Assembly (NCBI GenBank): GCA_030789695.1
Contig: CM061140.1
Location: 173,624,319-173,688,318 of the forward strand
DNA from: Scilla litardierei
Lineage: Eukaryota > Streptophyta > Magnoliopsida > Asparagales > Asparagaceae
Direction: 5' to 3'
Length of the DNA stretch: 64,000 nucleotides
Shown: piece after piece, positions 11,103-23,800 of the stretch
Layout: each line of letters opens with the position of its first letter
Position numbering within the stretch: the stretch's first letter is position 1
Made by a program: the position numbers and the translations under genes
The notes under the pieces: generated by a model
The model's database searches: none
Told to the model about the DNA's origin: nothing
What the model saw: only the letters and a program-made list of their open reading frames with translations

Positions 11103-13452
11103 TGTAACGACTGGTTTTCATGTAATTGGATTATTTATGTTAAAAATATATGCTTGGTGGATTTTCTCCTTGGATGTGAATTTTCGTCTCCGTGGGTTTC
11201 GTTTTCATTCGTTCGTCGTGATTTTCTAGCTTCTTCCTTCGATCGTTGGGTTTGGAGTAAGTCATTCGTGACGAGCTTCAAATCGCTCATATCTTAGAGT
11301 ATAAATCGATCCTAGAAGCCATAGAAATCTTCCCGAAGCTTCGCGCTTCGAATCGACACTTTTCGTGCACGTTAGTTGGTTCAAGAAGGAGAACCAACCG
11401 ACTAGATCTCAATCTAGTCGGTCGGCAATCCTTAATGGACCGACTAGTGGGCTTTGATTATAATTCAGGAGTTACTGTTTACTCTTAGTCGGTCTAAGAA
11501 CAACCACCGACCGACTAGATGTGAAACTAGTCGGTCAGAACTTGCTCTCAGACCGACTAGTTCCTTTGATTTATTTTACCTAAGCTACTGTTCCTCGTTA
11601 GTCGGTTCATGAACACTCATTGACCGACTAGATTCCCAACTAGTCGGTCGACGGGCCTTCACAGACCGACTAATTCACTTCCCAGACTTTCCCCTTCTTT
11701 CGCTGTTTGATTCTAGTCGGTCACAGTTGATCAACCGACCGACTAGTTCCCAAGCTAGTCGGTCACCAATCCTTCTTTGACCGACTAATCAGCCCAGGAA
11801 ACCCTAGTTTTGCCCTAGCCTGCCACACTTTTCTATAAATACGCCCCAAACGTTTTCTTCTTCTTCCTCATCACCCCAAACCCTAATTTCTCCCCCATTG
11901 AGCCCCCTTCTTCCCCAAACCATTGATCCTTCATCCCAAGCTCATCCATCATCATCCAAACCCTCATTCCACATATCCTACCTCTCCTCAACCTCAAACC
12001 CTCATCAAATCCCCAAAAGCCTCATCCAAACCCATTTCTCCAGATTTTCCCCATTTCCAGATCTGAGCCGGATCGTTCTTCCGTCGCCGTAGTTCTCGAC
12101 GTCGTTCCTCCGCTTCTTCACGGGTAGTATTCTTCCTTTAATAATCTCATAACCCACACTTGATATTTGTGAAACCCTAATAAAATGGATCATTAGAAAT
12201 CGTAGGGTTCGATTGTGAATACGGATTAGTTACCATTCTAATGTTGTTTTTCCATGACAGTGATCCATTCCCGTAGATAACAAATTTGTGTGATGTGCCT
12301 TCGTTGATCGTTCCCCTCGGTGCCAGGCAAGTGAAACTTGCATCTCTTGATTTGGGCCATGTCTTAGGCCATTTCCCTTGCCTTAGCGTAAAAGAGACTA
12401 GACGGTGAAAGGATAGCCGTCTAGACGCCTTTGACCTAGCTTGACAACGAAGCTTGGTCCGTCACCTTCATCATGCTTGTATGTCACGTTTAAATTCAAT
12501 TAACGGTACGCAAATATCTGTTCATGGCATTGCATATTGATTAGTCATCGTGATTGCGTAGCACACGCTACAATACTTATATTTCCTGGCTCGTGTTCCA
12601 GAAGTGAGCCCTGTAGTTGGAAACCCCAACGCTCGACACATATGGGTGGGGTAAGAGATATGCGGCCACCTGAGCCCCGAGTTGGCCTGATCCGCCACTC
12701 CGGCCAGCAGGCGAAATCTCTAGTGCACAAGTGATTAATAGTGATAGGAGATAAGCGGCCTGAGCCACGAGCTGGCCAGCAGGTGGACTCTCTATGCACT
12801 AAGTGATAAATAGTGATAAGTGAATCGTGATTAGTGCTTAGTGATTGCTACATCGTGAGTGCGTGACACTCTCTTTTTAAACTGCTGCATCAAACTTAAA
12901 TGCCATGTCATTGCATCTTATTATAACTGCTAGGTTGCTAGTTCACTTTCAGTTTCCTTGCACAAGTCTTTCCAGACTTGCTAACATGTGCCCCTCTCTC
13001 TTTTGGGTGTCACATGTTAGACCCAGAGCCAGAGGTTTGTTGCAGGGGATATGGTGTTGCTGATGCTGCTGTTTGCTGTGGTGGTGAGTGGACACCAGGG
13101 GCCTGTCTTGAAGACCGCTCGTGTTCACTTCTTTGTTTAGGTTTGCTGTTAGTTGTTGGTGCGTGGCACCTTTGTATGTATGTTTTACCTTGTTGGCCAT
13201 ATTTGGGCCTTAGACTCTTTCCCTTTTAGCCTGGTGGCTTTTCTGCGATATTGTAATTTGTTTATGGACATTTGGAGATTCAATAAATTGTCGTCTCATT
13301 TCCTTATTATCATTGTTGTTTCGTTTCGCTTTGCAAGGACTTGCCATAATAAGTGTTTTTATACGCTTATCAGACTTGGAGCTTCACAGCTTCAAGTTTG
13401 TGCGGACCTTCTCACATCTCGTCTCCACATTTTTGGGAAGCGGGGCGTGACA
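11103..13452 (+). repeat. 3' LTR of the LARD element
   Basis: 2350 bp, nearly identical to 5374-7722. The tandem U3 array is at about 11380-11795 and the TATA box at 11834-11841. One base is inserted relative to the 5' copy near 11821. Most differences are C/T or G/A changes. CGTTT (13453-13457) follows as the right target duplication. Confidence 0.9.
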
Positions 13453-14199
13453 CGTTTGATCTACTTGATGCCAATCATGGATGTCCAAGATTGATGCGAC
13501 TAGTCAGCCTTTGCATGGCGTACAGGTGGATCGTCCCTCTTCACGTCAGCATCCCTCGACGAGTGGCCCTGTCTTTTCAAGCTTTACATTAAATGTGGGT
13601 CTCTTCGACGCTTTCGCCTCGCATTCCATGGATGATTACATTCAGAATGTCGAGATGTCTCTTTTCAAGGGACAACATGCGGATTCGTTACTTATATGGG
13701 CAGGGCACCTTGTCCATCGGAAGAAGTCATCGACAGTCCAGCTTCACCTCCTGGCCCCACAATAACAGATCGGGATAGCAATGACCGACATCAACACTTC
13801 GACGGAGAATAGTACTTAACCGAGGGTCCAACTGAGTTCGACACCCCAGCCTAGTCTGGGGCCATCTCTTATTCTAACAAGTCACATAGTCTATTCCAGG
13901 TTACAGTCTAGCAACCATAATTCGTCCAGGGCCATGCTCCAAGTTCAAGCCACACGAGTCCTTTCTTCAGATGTATGAGCGCAACTGACTGTATGCTCTC
14001 TCGACTTGGAAGGCCAGGTTTAATGCTCGACCAAGGAATTCAAACTTGACCCCCTTGGACTCAGTGAAGGCATTCCAGCCCGAGCCTCTTGGTCCCAGTG
14101 CAAGTGCAGTTCTTACATTCACTAAGCTTACACATGCACAAAGAATAGACATTCGCAGCAAAAATCCTTCCATTCAGTAGTTGGGGATTACAGAAATGG
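13453..14199. other. Gypsy debris 3' of the LARD element
   Basis: Starts with the right target duplication. Composition matches the debris left of 5374, of which it is the continuation. Open stretches up to 94 codons (13481-13765, plus strand) contain no recognisable domain. I call no gene. Confidence 0.35.
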
Positions 14200-15141
14200 C
14201 CGACTCAGCAGTGCACACCTTTCAAAAGAAGACAAAAAATAAGAGAGTGAAAATGCCAAGATCATATGATCGTCCGTGCGACAGACATGTCATCACATGG
14301 TGCATCTCCATTGCCCAACCCGCATCTGGCATTCTTCGGCTCAGCTTCGGCCTGATTCACTCGAGCTTTCTCCTCCTCCAGATCATCATTCATCTCGTCG
14401 ACTAGACTATTAAGGAAGACATGCTACTTCTCCAGGTCCCTCACCGACCTTTTATACCATGATAAGCTGTGATAGAAGTGGCAGAGGTGTCCCAACTCCT
14501 GCAAGCATGAGATAGAAAAGTCAGTTGAGGCCAACGGTGTCCAAGCCAGTGTCGATAGAGGGACTTACCATGCCAATCACCACAAAGCCTTGGACAGCCT
14601 GCCGGTCCTCGGCATGTGATGGCTAACCGACACCTCCCCGGGCGACTTCAAAATCTGCTCCACCGCTTCCAAGCCAATGAGCTTTGCAGTCGCTTCCAGA
14701 TCGAATTCCGACGACGCTTCATAGCTTCGTACCCCCAAACAACTGACAGCCAGTCCCCCCCAGGTTGGGGGTTCTCCCATGCCTCGGACAGTGGTGGATA
14801 CGACGCTCACACAAGTTCCACCACCCTTATCCACCTCGGCGGTGATACGACGGCCGGCCCTTCACCGACGGGCCTTTTGCCCTTCCATGCTCACTTGACC
14901 AAGGTTTCACTATTGGAACCCACTTACTCCTTAATCATGGGAAGCTACTGCGTAGCACTAATAGCCATCGAGACGACAACGAACTGTGCCATCCGAGCAC
15001 GACTCTCGCCCCCAGATCTCCCATCGATCTCAGAGAAATGACGAGGTCTACATCTTTTTCGTTGACCTCCTTCTCACTCGACAGAACCCCGACAGATGAT
15101 GGCACCAACAATGAAAACCACGGTGATAGTGACAGTGGCAT
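14200..15141 (-). pseudogene. Antisense gag-like/coiled-coil ORF remnant (right unit)
   Basis: Minus-strand reading gives an N-terminal serine/leucine-rich start (15141 downward), a central helical segment (about 14834-14577, with F-D-L-E-A-T-A-K-L-I-G-L-E-A-V-E) and a coiled-coil-like segment near 14440-14350 (D-D-L-E-E-E-K-A-R-V). Frames change between these parts, so it is dead. A minus-strand TATA-like element (TTTATAAAC, about 15250) lies just upstream of its start. It ends about 510 bp before a purine tract and a plus-strand LTR, repeating the layout seen at 1-2629. Confidence 0.45.
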
Positions 15142-15667
15142 TACATGGGAATCAGCAACAACGGAGAACTGTGGACCTAAGACATTTTCTCAAGCAAGAA
15201 AGATGAAGAAAGAAATACTTGAAGTGCAGAAGCAAGCAGCTCCCCCTCGTTTTATAAACTAAAGGAGCAGCGGGAATCAACCTCAACCGCTTAATCGAAT
15301 CACTCTAAACCATCTAATCGTCGCGACGGGAGAACTTCCACTGAGCGCGTATTAAACAATGCCACGTCATCAGCTCATCGAGAAGCAATGCAACCTTCCT
15401 TCTCATATTCCGCATCCAATGTGGCTCAGTCTGACGAATATCCATTCACTATTCGACGCTTTAGTTCATGAGGCGTGGCGGCCACGACGGTATGTTTTCA
15501 CGAGCACTCGTCCCTTTGAATGAGGTGCCCCTTCGGTTCGTGTTCCAGAAGTAAGATCGATCAAAGCCAACAGAACCAACCGTCGATTCATCTCCATATC
15601 TCTCCACCACTGACCTCGCGTCGTTGGCCCGGGCCCAGGGTGCCTACCTGAGCAGACGAGGGGCCAC
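15142..15667. other. 5' region of the antisense ORF and polypurine tract of a Gypsy element
   Basis: Non-coding. The purine-rich GACGAGGGGCCAC (15655-15667) touches the TG start of the LTR at 15668. This is a typical 3' polypurine tract for plus-strand DNA priming. The rest may act as leader or promoter for the antisense ORF. Confidence 0.45.
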
Positions 15668-16461
15668 TGTAGATACCGATTCCAGTAATTCGGTTCGACC
15701 CATTAACTTTGAAAGTTTAGCCCAATGCGACGCATGTGACCCATCAACAGGACTGCTCGACTTGGCTTGAGGGGTCGACAAACCCGACCTTAGCATTTCC
15801 TCAAAGTGACATCCGACATCAAGGTCAGCAGACTGCTCCCCCACGTCATCAGAATGACTCTCTGCTCAAGGCCAATCCTCAGCAGCTCAGCGTGGCCCAC
15901 GTCGTCCACGTGGCATGATCTCAGAAAACCGACCAACATTCTCTCTCCAATTGTAATGAGCATTTAATGCATGTCGTATCTGCCGACATTGTCGGTGGCC
16001 TCTTGTGTACGAAATTGGCCATGCTAAGGAACCCGTAACTTTACACATGGCACACAGCAATTGACTCGTATCCTCTTTATATAAGCAAGATAGAACTCAA
16101 TCTGGAAGGTACGCTCTCTTTGTGAAAAAAACAATCGTAGTAAGCATCTCCATCGTTACAACCCAAATGACCATGGGCACAGCCATGATTAACCCATGCG
16201 CCGTCACACACAGTCCATCTTACGCTCATAACCTCATTTACTCCTACAATCTCGCCTGACTTAGCCATCGTAGGGGAGACGGAGGGTCCGTCCTCCAATC
16301 CGGGGGTTGTGGCGACTAGGACATCTGATGCATTTGTTTATCCATTTCAGGTACTAGAAAAGGCGAGCGGACCGACGAAATTGACCAGGCCGAACCCAAC
16401 TTGTTGTAGGATTGCTCGTCCCTGTGGATCACACGGCCCAACCAGAATCCATTCATCAACA
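15668..16461 (+). repeat. 3' LTR of a Tat-like Gypsy element (right unit)
   Basis: 794 bp beginning TGTAGATACCG, an LTR start I associate with plant Tat/Retand-type Gypsy elements, and ending CATCAACA. It contains a TATA box (CTTTATATAAGC, about 16075). No matching 5' LTR is in the window. The right end is set by TG...CA logic and is less certain than the left. Confidence 0.5.
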
Positions 16462-16532
16462 TTATTGAAAGTTTTAAGCTGTTGCGGTTTTGTTTAAAAA
16501 GAGAAACTAACAATTTGGAAAAAAGCACACAA

Positions 16533-17128
16533 TCTATATTACAAATGAGGGATGTTTTTGAATCTTTGTCCCATGTGGCAATGTCACATCGCCACATGGG
16601 ACAACTTTCTTAAACCCAAAACCCAAAAAACACAAAACTCCATCCAACCCCCCAAAAAACACACCCAAACCCAAACACCCAAAATCACACCCCAAGCAAA
16701 AAAACCAAAAACCCCATGACACTACACACACTCAACCCCATCATTCTCATTTTCACCCGTTTTTGCACCCATCGAAACACGCGTTCAAAAAAATTGAAAC
16801 CCCAAAAAAAAAAACACAGGGAATGTGCTTTCAAAGAGGCGGGCTGAGCTTTTTGGGCGTCCGTTTCAATTAACCCCTCAAGCAGAGGTCTAAATCCATC
16901 CGCGCCGAAGGCGCCCGCTAAATTTTTATACGCTAATTTTTTGTTCTGCGCCGAAGGCGCCCGCACCGAATTTATTGTTCCTCGCCGAAGGCAGCCGTGC
17001 CTCTAAATTTTTTTACACTAATTTGTTATTCTTTTAAATTTTGGCTGTAAAAAAATTTTTTTGGGGACAAAGATTTTGCGGGGGAAAATCTTGAATGCAC
17101 CGTACCCGCGGGTACGGGTTATGACTAG
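16533..17128 (+). mobile_element. Non-autonomous Helitron (A)
   Basis: Starts 5'-TCTATATTAC after an A (16532). It ends with a perfect 18-bp palindrome (CCGTACCCGCGGGTACGG, 17100-17117), a 7-base spacer GTTATGA and CTAG (17125-17128), followed by T. TC start, GC hairpin, CTRR end and A/T flanks without duplication are the classical Helitron signature. The interior has three CGCCGAAGGC-type hairpins (16897-17000) and no coding capacity. At 16620-16810 it is a C/A-rich low-complexity run. Confidence 0.7.
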
Positions 17129-17200
17129 TCTATTATACAAATGACGAGGTTATCCTATGTGGCAATGTCACATCACTACATGGAACAACCTCTTCCACAT
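17129..17200 (+). mobile_element. 5' end of a second Helitron (B), directly abutting Helitron A
   Basis: TCTATTATACAAATGACGAG begins on the base after Helitron A's CTAG and matches A's 5' end closely, including a shared ATGTGGCAATGTCACATC (near 17157 and 16574). No plus-strand hairpin-CTAG end is seen before the E2F start, so either B is truncated or the junction is a head-to-tail tandem remnant. Confidence 0.5.
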
Positions 17201-17617
17201 CATTCGGTTGCGCGAATGGACCACATTCTCTTCGTGTACTATGTACACGGATTATTTCTAGCATTTTATAAACAGAAATGGGCCAAATGGCCATCAGCAC
17301 TAGCAGCAGAACTCAGAAGCCGGTGTCAAAAGGCGGGCAAGTCGATTCGAACTCGCCGCGTGTCCTGTCCCTCCCGCCGTCGCTTGACCTAAAAAACAAA
17401 TTAAATTAAAAACACGAAAATAAAAACAAAAACCCAAACCCGCCCCAACTTCCTCCAAATTCGCTACGCTCCGACCAAATACAAATATCGAGCCCATCGA
17501 GCGATCTCTAAACCGACCAATCTTAATTTTCCCTCTCTATCTTCCCTCGCTCTTTCCTTCCTTCAAAACCCTACCCCCTCACATCTCTCTCCCCTAAAAT
17601 CTCGAATCAGATCGTCG
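17201..17617 (+). promoter_or_regulatory. Promoter and 5' leader region of the E2F gene
   Basis: A TATA-like TTTATAAA lies at 17265-17272 and a strongly pyrimidine-rich patch at about 17525-17600 (a Y-patch, common in plant core promoters). No Helitron or LTR signature is seen after about 17200, so the E2F promoter starts within tens of bases of transposon DNA. The transcription start cannot be fixed without transcript data. Confidence 0.5.
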
Positions 17618-17821
17618 ATGTCTGGAGTCGACGCGTCCCCCGTCCGGCTGCAGCCACCGGTCATCAACCACAGCAGCCCACAGATCTTCCGGCCGGCCCT
17701 CAACCGCCACTTCCCGCTGCCCCCCGTCCCCTGCGATGCTCACCTCTACGCCCAGCTCCAGGCCCGACATCAACTCTCCGACGCCGGCGACAAGAACAAG
17801 TTTCTCCTCCCGGAATCTCAT
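17618..17821 (+). CDS. E2F: E2F exon 1 (start codon)
   Basis: 68 codons from the ATG at 17618 to the donor GTAAGC at 17822, phase 0. The M-S-G-V start and proline-rich N-terminus resemble other plant E2Fs. No in-frame ATG lies closer to the DNA-binding domain with better support. Confidence 0.88.
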
Positions 17822-20800
17822 GTAAGCAATCTTTTTTCTTCGGTTGTTTCCGTGATTGCGTAAAATTTGTTTGTTTTTTGCGATCTGTGATCTTGATAAA
17901 TTTGTAGTTCGATTTGAGAGGAACCGTGATTGGTTTCTTTCTTTTAGTGACTTAGTGGAGTTAATGGGTTGAAGATGATCTATACTGCAAATCAAATGAT
18001 ATCTGCAATTTGTGGCCCAGATTTAGGATAGTTTGATCTGGATTAAATTTGCAATCATGAACTCTCGATACCTGAAGGATCAACATCGATATAGGGTTGT
18101 TTCGCTTGGTCTTGTTTGCAAACAGCAACCAATGTTTGCCGGATGCTAGAATATTTTGTTTGTTATTAAGCACATAGATGTTAATATCTTACGACATGCA
18201 ATGCGTGTCATACGATACGATACGATATGAAGGGCATTCGATACATATCAGATGACCATATAAAAGAAGTAAAATATCTTATGATGTGGATATCATTTCA
18301 GACCAATACGATATAAATTGATAAATACTCAAATTGACCAATATATATCATCATTTGAAAGTTGGTTATGATTAGTTTTACCATGTAATATTTAGTTTTA
18401 TATTTAATCTTCTTCGTACCTAGGTGTAAAATTAATCGATTATTCCTCTTCTTATCCGAAAATAAGTAAATCTTTGTCCTTATATTGCTAATGCTCACTA
18501 ATGTTCATATCCCTCGATAATGCTAGCCAACCATGTTGTCAATCATTTTTGAGGCATATGGAGTCTTGCTTATCTACCGTTGCCAACACTATGATGTGCA
18601 CATTCTTACTGATCCTCTAGGAGGCCCTTTATCTCTCGTTAGCCCCTATGAATACCGTCCCAACCTTTGTAGACATTTATCGACTTGTAGTGGCCTTTAA
18701 AATCGTGATTTTCATATGCTTATTATGTACGCTTATCCTGTCTTCGTATTTATTATTTGTTCTATGATAATTTCTTCATATTTTAGGATATATTTAGTTA
18801 TATATGTAATTTGTTTGTTTATTGTACATGATATATATCTAGTCATAACCCGTGCCCGTAGGGCACGGTTCATTTAAGATGTTCTACTGCCAAAAGCTTA
18901 GTTCCCTTAAAATTCGTCAATTGTATAATAGACAGTCTCCTCTGTGGAACTTGGCATAATATTATTTTTTACAAATAAATCCTGGAGAAAATGCCGGTAG
19001 CTTCACGATTATATTATACTTTTGAAATCTTTTTTATAATCTTTTTTGTATAATCCAAAAATCATTTACTTCAATGTAGATTTTATAATCCGAGTCTTTC
19101 TTGTGTGATTAACTGGTTTGAATTTATAAAGTGCCAGCTTTGATTCACGACCGACCCAAAAACCCCAGTCTGTTAGTGGGCCCCACACCCACCCCTTTGG
19201 TTTGTCCCCATTCGACGACGAAAATATATAGTTATCATGGGTGGTTGAGGACGTGGGTAAAATTACATACAATCAAATCTTAAAAAATTAAATATAATCA
19301 AATCTTCAAACCCTCGAAATATTGGGACATAAAAAATAAAGGATATATCAAAGATTCCAGTTTCTTTGCAAATTTAATTTGGGCTTCTTTCATTAAGAAA
19401 TGCACTGATTTTTTGTTGCCAACCAAGGTTAGAGATGCTTGCCTTCTAAGTATCTTTTGATTAATTTACTCTATTAATCGGCATTTAATTCTACTCTTTT
19501 TAATCATTTATGTGAAATAAAAGTAAGGTAGAAAATTATTTATATGGCTTAATTATCGAACCCATGTTTGGTTATTATTGTATTTCTATTAATTTTGTGC
19601 TTTTAATTTGTTAATTTTCTCTTTTTTTTGAAAATTGCCGTTTCCATTATCATAGTCAGCGCCCCAGTCAACGACCCAAAATATGACTGGGATAAAACTG
19701 CCACGTTGGACAAAATTAAAAAAAGGTCGTCAATTGTATAATAGATTTCTTCATATATATGATAATTTATCTTAATATATGCGATACGATATAATAATAA
19801 TAGAAAATTGTAAATAACATATATCACATTGTGACACCTTTTGGTTAAGCCTCTTAAGTCCAGCCCAAAAAGCTAGTTCTACAATATTGTGTTAGCTTTC
19901 TAACCTATCTTCTTGGATGATTGCCGTTGCTTGAGGTCTATTGACCTCGTACTAGATGCAATTCTCTACTACAAGATAAGATGGAGGTTTTTATGATGTC
20001 CATCATTTAATGGGTCTCGAAAACCGAACAAGAATCTACTTGAAGAAGTGTGGAATTACACTAGATAAAAGGTTTAGGAGCTGTTAAGATACTGATTACG
20101 TTAACCTTTGGTTCTACCCAGAATTATAATTTAAATATGGGAAGTTAATGGATTTGATTGTGTGTTATTGAATGCTGTTCTGGTTATCCATTCTTGTTAA
20201 GTATTTGAATAGATAAATACATCTTGTTCTTTTTATGTTCAATCGGTTTCTCATCTCTTCTTTATAGTTTACTGCATTTACTTTGCACTGCCCATCTTAA
20301 ATATTAAATGCATTGTTTTCTGCCTTACAGTTAAAAGCGTCAGTGAAAACAGAAGATCAGAATGTTGAGAGTGGACAACAGACAACTGAACAAGGGCACA
20401 TGGAAGAAATTAGAACCCAAACATACCCTAATGTGTCTGCCGCAGGTGGTAAACAACAGAAGAACCAGAAATCAAAACACAAACAATCAATGCCACGAGC
20501 CCTTAGAACTGTTGATGGTAAATTATATTTAATGACTTTTGGAGACCTTAAAATACTCACATTATATAATGCTGTAATTTGGAAGACAAAGGTGGTTTGG
20601 AGTTTGATTAATCTTGTTGCAACTGGATAGACTTAGACTCGTATGCACTCTGATATAGTTCAAAAGTAATGCTTGACAATTGCTATTTGTTTTCAGGTGT
20701 TGCAGATGCTGCCAATGGTGGCCGCTATGATAGTTCTCTAAGTAAGCTGATTAACAAATAGGTTTCACTTGATTTTGTACAACTTCCATAGTTTCAACAC

Positions 20801-23800
20801 CACTGCTTTGTATTTCCACTGATCCTGGTCATTGGCAGGCTTGTTGACAAAGAAATTTGTTAATCTGATTCAGCAACAAGAAGATGGGATTCTGGATTTA
20901 AACAGAGCTGCAGAGATTTTGAATGTATGATTATAGAATTACATATCAATATGATTTTTTTAGTTTGACCAGGTTGTGCTTCTTACATCCGTATTCACCT
21001 TTGAATCTTTTGTGTTTTTTATTTTGTCACTATGACAGGTCCAAAAGAGAAGGATATATGATATAACAAATGTTCTGGAAGGAGTAGGACTAATGGAGAA
21101 GAGTTTGAAGAACAGGATACGTTGGAAGTAATTGCTACAAAGCCTTTCTATTTTCTTATTTTTATTAATAAGTTCAAAAATAAAAACTAAGAAACCTATA
21201 TAACAGGGGAGATACAGTGATGGGGCACATGGAGCTTGACAACCAAATTGCTGAGTTGAAGGTATGACTGCAGTAATAAATCATGCTCTATAATACTCTA
21301 CTACTCACTATTGCCCCCGCCCAAAAAAAAACCCCAAACAAAGATTTTGTTTATGATTTTTTCCATTTTGTACCTTGCTTGTGTCCATATGATGCAGTAT
21401 CACTGAAGTTGTATTTCTAAGTAGTGATATCTGATGTATTTCTAAGTAGTGTATGTGTGTGTTTAGGGGTGGGGGTACATAATTGATCATTTCTTTTCTT
21501 CCACTTCACGTTCCATTGAATGCTTCTTATTTTCAATGCTAATAGCCCAGTACTAGTTGTATTGTCTATATATCTTGTAGTCTTGTTACATTTTACACTA
21601 GTCGTTCTATTTGCATTTTAGAGAAGTGTTAGGAATGTGTTGATGCATGATGCGGTGGGATTTAGGGATTTGTAGTAATTTGGGGGAAAAGAACAAGATA
21701 ATTAGGGTTCCTTGGCTTCGCACCAAGGATTCCAAGGCTTCACACCAAGGGGGGACCTTTCACAGGTTCTGGGAGATTTTAATCTCAAGCTTTTATTCCT
21801 TCCTTGATTTCAAATATACAACTCTAAAGCCTGTATATAGGCTCACAATCCAACACTACATCTAACACATCCGATGTGGGACTAAACTCATCCAAAAGAC
21901 TTAGACTCCTAAAAGACTCAATGAACTATAAAATAAATTACAATTACAATTCTGATCGTATCCATATCATTCTCCCCTGTTTGAGAACTTCACCTCCTGG
22001 TGAAGGTAAGCAAAATTAGCACAGCTGGGCCGAAATCAGTAGTTCTATAGAGTTGGAAAAAACACCTCTACGAATTCTGAAGTATAGCATGATACAAACT
22101 TGCCGATGGACGTCTTCTAAATTTTTTTCCAAACCACGAAAGATAGAAAAGCATTTAGCACCTGTTTGTTGGACAAGATAGGAAGTTTGGGACAACAAAA
22201 ATCTATTTGCTCGATCAGAATCAGCGGTTCTTCTTTCAACAGTTTTGGAGCAGGCTCTACTGATGGCTCTGGATAAGGCTTTGACTTAGGTTTGAAATGC
22301 GGCATAAGATTAAACTCTGCTTTTGTTTTTGATTGTGGTACACGAGCAATCTCTGGTTCAGACTCTAACTCTTGCTCGGGCTCTTGATCTAATTCCATTG
22401 CTGGCTCGTGCTTCAAGTCTGGCTCAAGCTCCAATTCAAGCTCAGGCTTCAACTTAGGCTCAGACACCAACTGTGTCTCAATCTCTGGATCGGGATCAAG
22501 CTTTAGCTCTTATTCAAGCTCACAATTTGCCCCAGGATTTGGATCAGCCTCTGTCGTGGGCTCTGGTTTAATCTGTGATTGGAGAAGAATGTTACATGTT
22601 TTACGTATCAGTTTTGTAGGATCCTCTTTTACTTTCGGGCTTGAGGATGGCTGAGCTGCCTGTGGAATGTACCGATGCTGGTAAGAATATCGACATCGAA
22701 GAGCAAATCTGAATATTGACTATTGATGATAAGGACCTCGAAGATTCATGCACCAAGATAGCACATCTCCTCCTAGCTTGAGATAATCATACTAATATTT
22801 TGCTTCCATAGATAAATCAAAATGGAAGAATTTTTCTTGATAGTACTCCCAATCATTATATCCGAATTTATCCTTGAAACCATAAAAGATTGGTAATTGT
22901 CTCCACTTCTCAAGCTCAAAATTTGTTCGGAGAGTATAGTCATTGTAATAAGCATCATAGTAATTACCGTTGTATCATATAATTTAGAAAACATTTGCTT
23001 GTATAGATGGTACTTATGTGTAATCGGCTAAGTCAGTTATCTACTGGCATGAACGTCACCGAATTCGGTCGGAATAGGGCCCTGAGGGGCCTTGGAGTGG
23101 CACAGGGGCTTGCGGGGCCCCAGTGGCAGCGCAAGGGCCAATGTGACCCCTGTGGCTGCATAGGGGGCTTGCGCCCCTGGCGAGGATCTGGGGGCTCACG
23201 AGGCCCCTACGCAGACTCCTGGGGCTTGTGCAGCCCCAAGGGCTACGGGCCGGGGCCGTGATACGATTTGGGTTAATCGTAACAAGTTCAGATTTTTAGT
23301 GGAATGAAAGAAAAGAAATATAGTGTGTACAATGGAATTGATAAGAACAATTTGATAAATGATCTTTTCTGGAGTAGATCGCTCTCCAACTTGAAATATG
23401 AGATCAAGTCTATTCCCTCAAACCCTAGCCGTCACAATGACGATTTATCTCAATTCTTCGATAGCTAACACAATTAGGGTTATTCCCTTTAAGTACTCTC
23501 CTAACAAAATACTAGACACACTACAACTTAAAAGCATAAAGGATAGTGCATAAAGCAAAGAGACTAAGTCGCTCAATTGGTTGCTCCTACGCCCGGATCA
23601 GCTGCCCGACCTGTGCCCGCACGCCGTCTGCGGTATATGACCACATCATTACTCCTCCCAAAAATCGAACCTTGTCCTCAAGGTTGCAGTCTGATAATTG
23701 CGTCAATCTTCCCGAGTCTAAGTGTGGGCGCGGCTCTGCCTCGTCCACACCTCCGTCAAGCATCACCACCACATCATCCTCTTCTGTCGCAATCTCCAGC

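Larger units (their letters stand above)
5374..13452 (+). mobile_element. Complete non-coding LTR retrotransposon (LARD type)
   Basis: An 8.08-kb element with two LTRs of about 2350 bp and a 3.38-kb interior. LTR ends are TGTAACG...CGTGACA, a short terminal inverted repeat with one mismatch. A perfect 5-bp target duplication CGTTT flanks it (5369-5373 and 13453-13457). A polypurine tract (AAGGTGGGTAGGA, 11090-11102) precedes the right LTR and sets plus orientation. No gag, protease, RT or integrase motif is visible in any frame of the interior. This is the definition of a large retrotransposon derivative that must borrow proteins from an autonomous relative. The LTRs differ at roughly 20 positions by eye (about 1%), so insertion is recent. 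It sits inside older Gypsy debris. Confidence 0.92.

Noticed and set aside
13481..13765. 94-codon plus-strand frame after the LARD element
   Set aside because: No recognisable domain and surrounded by dead Gypsy sequence.
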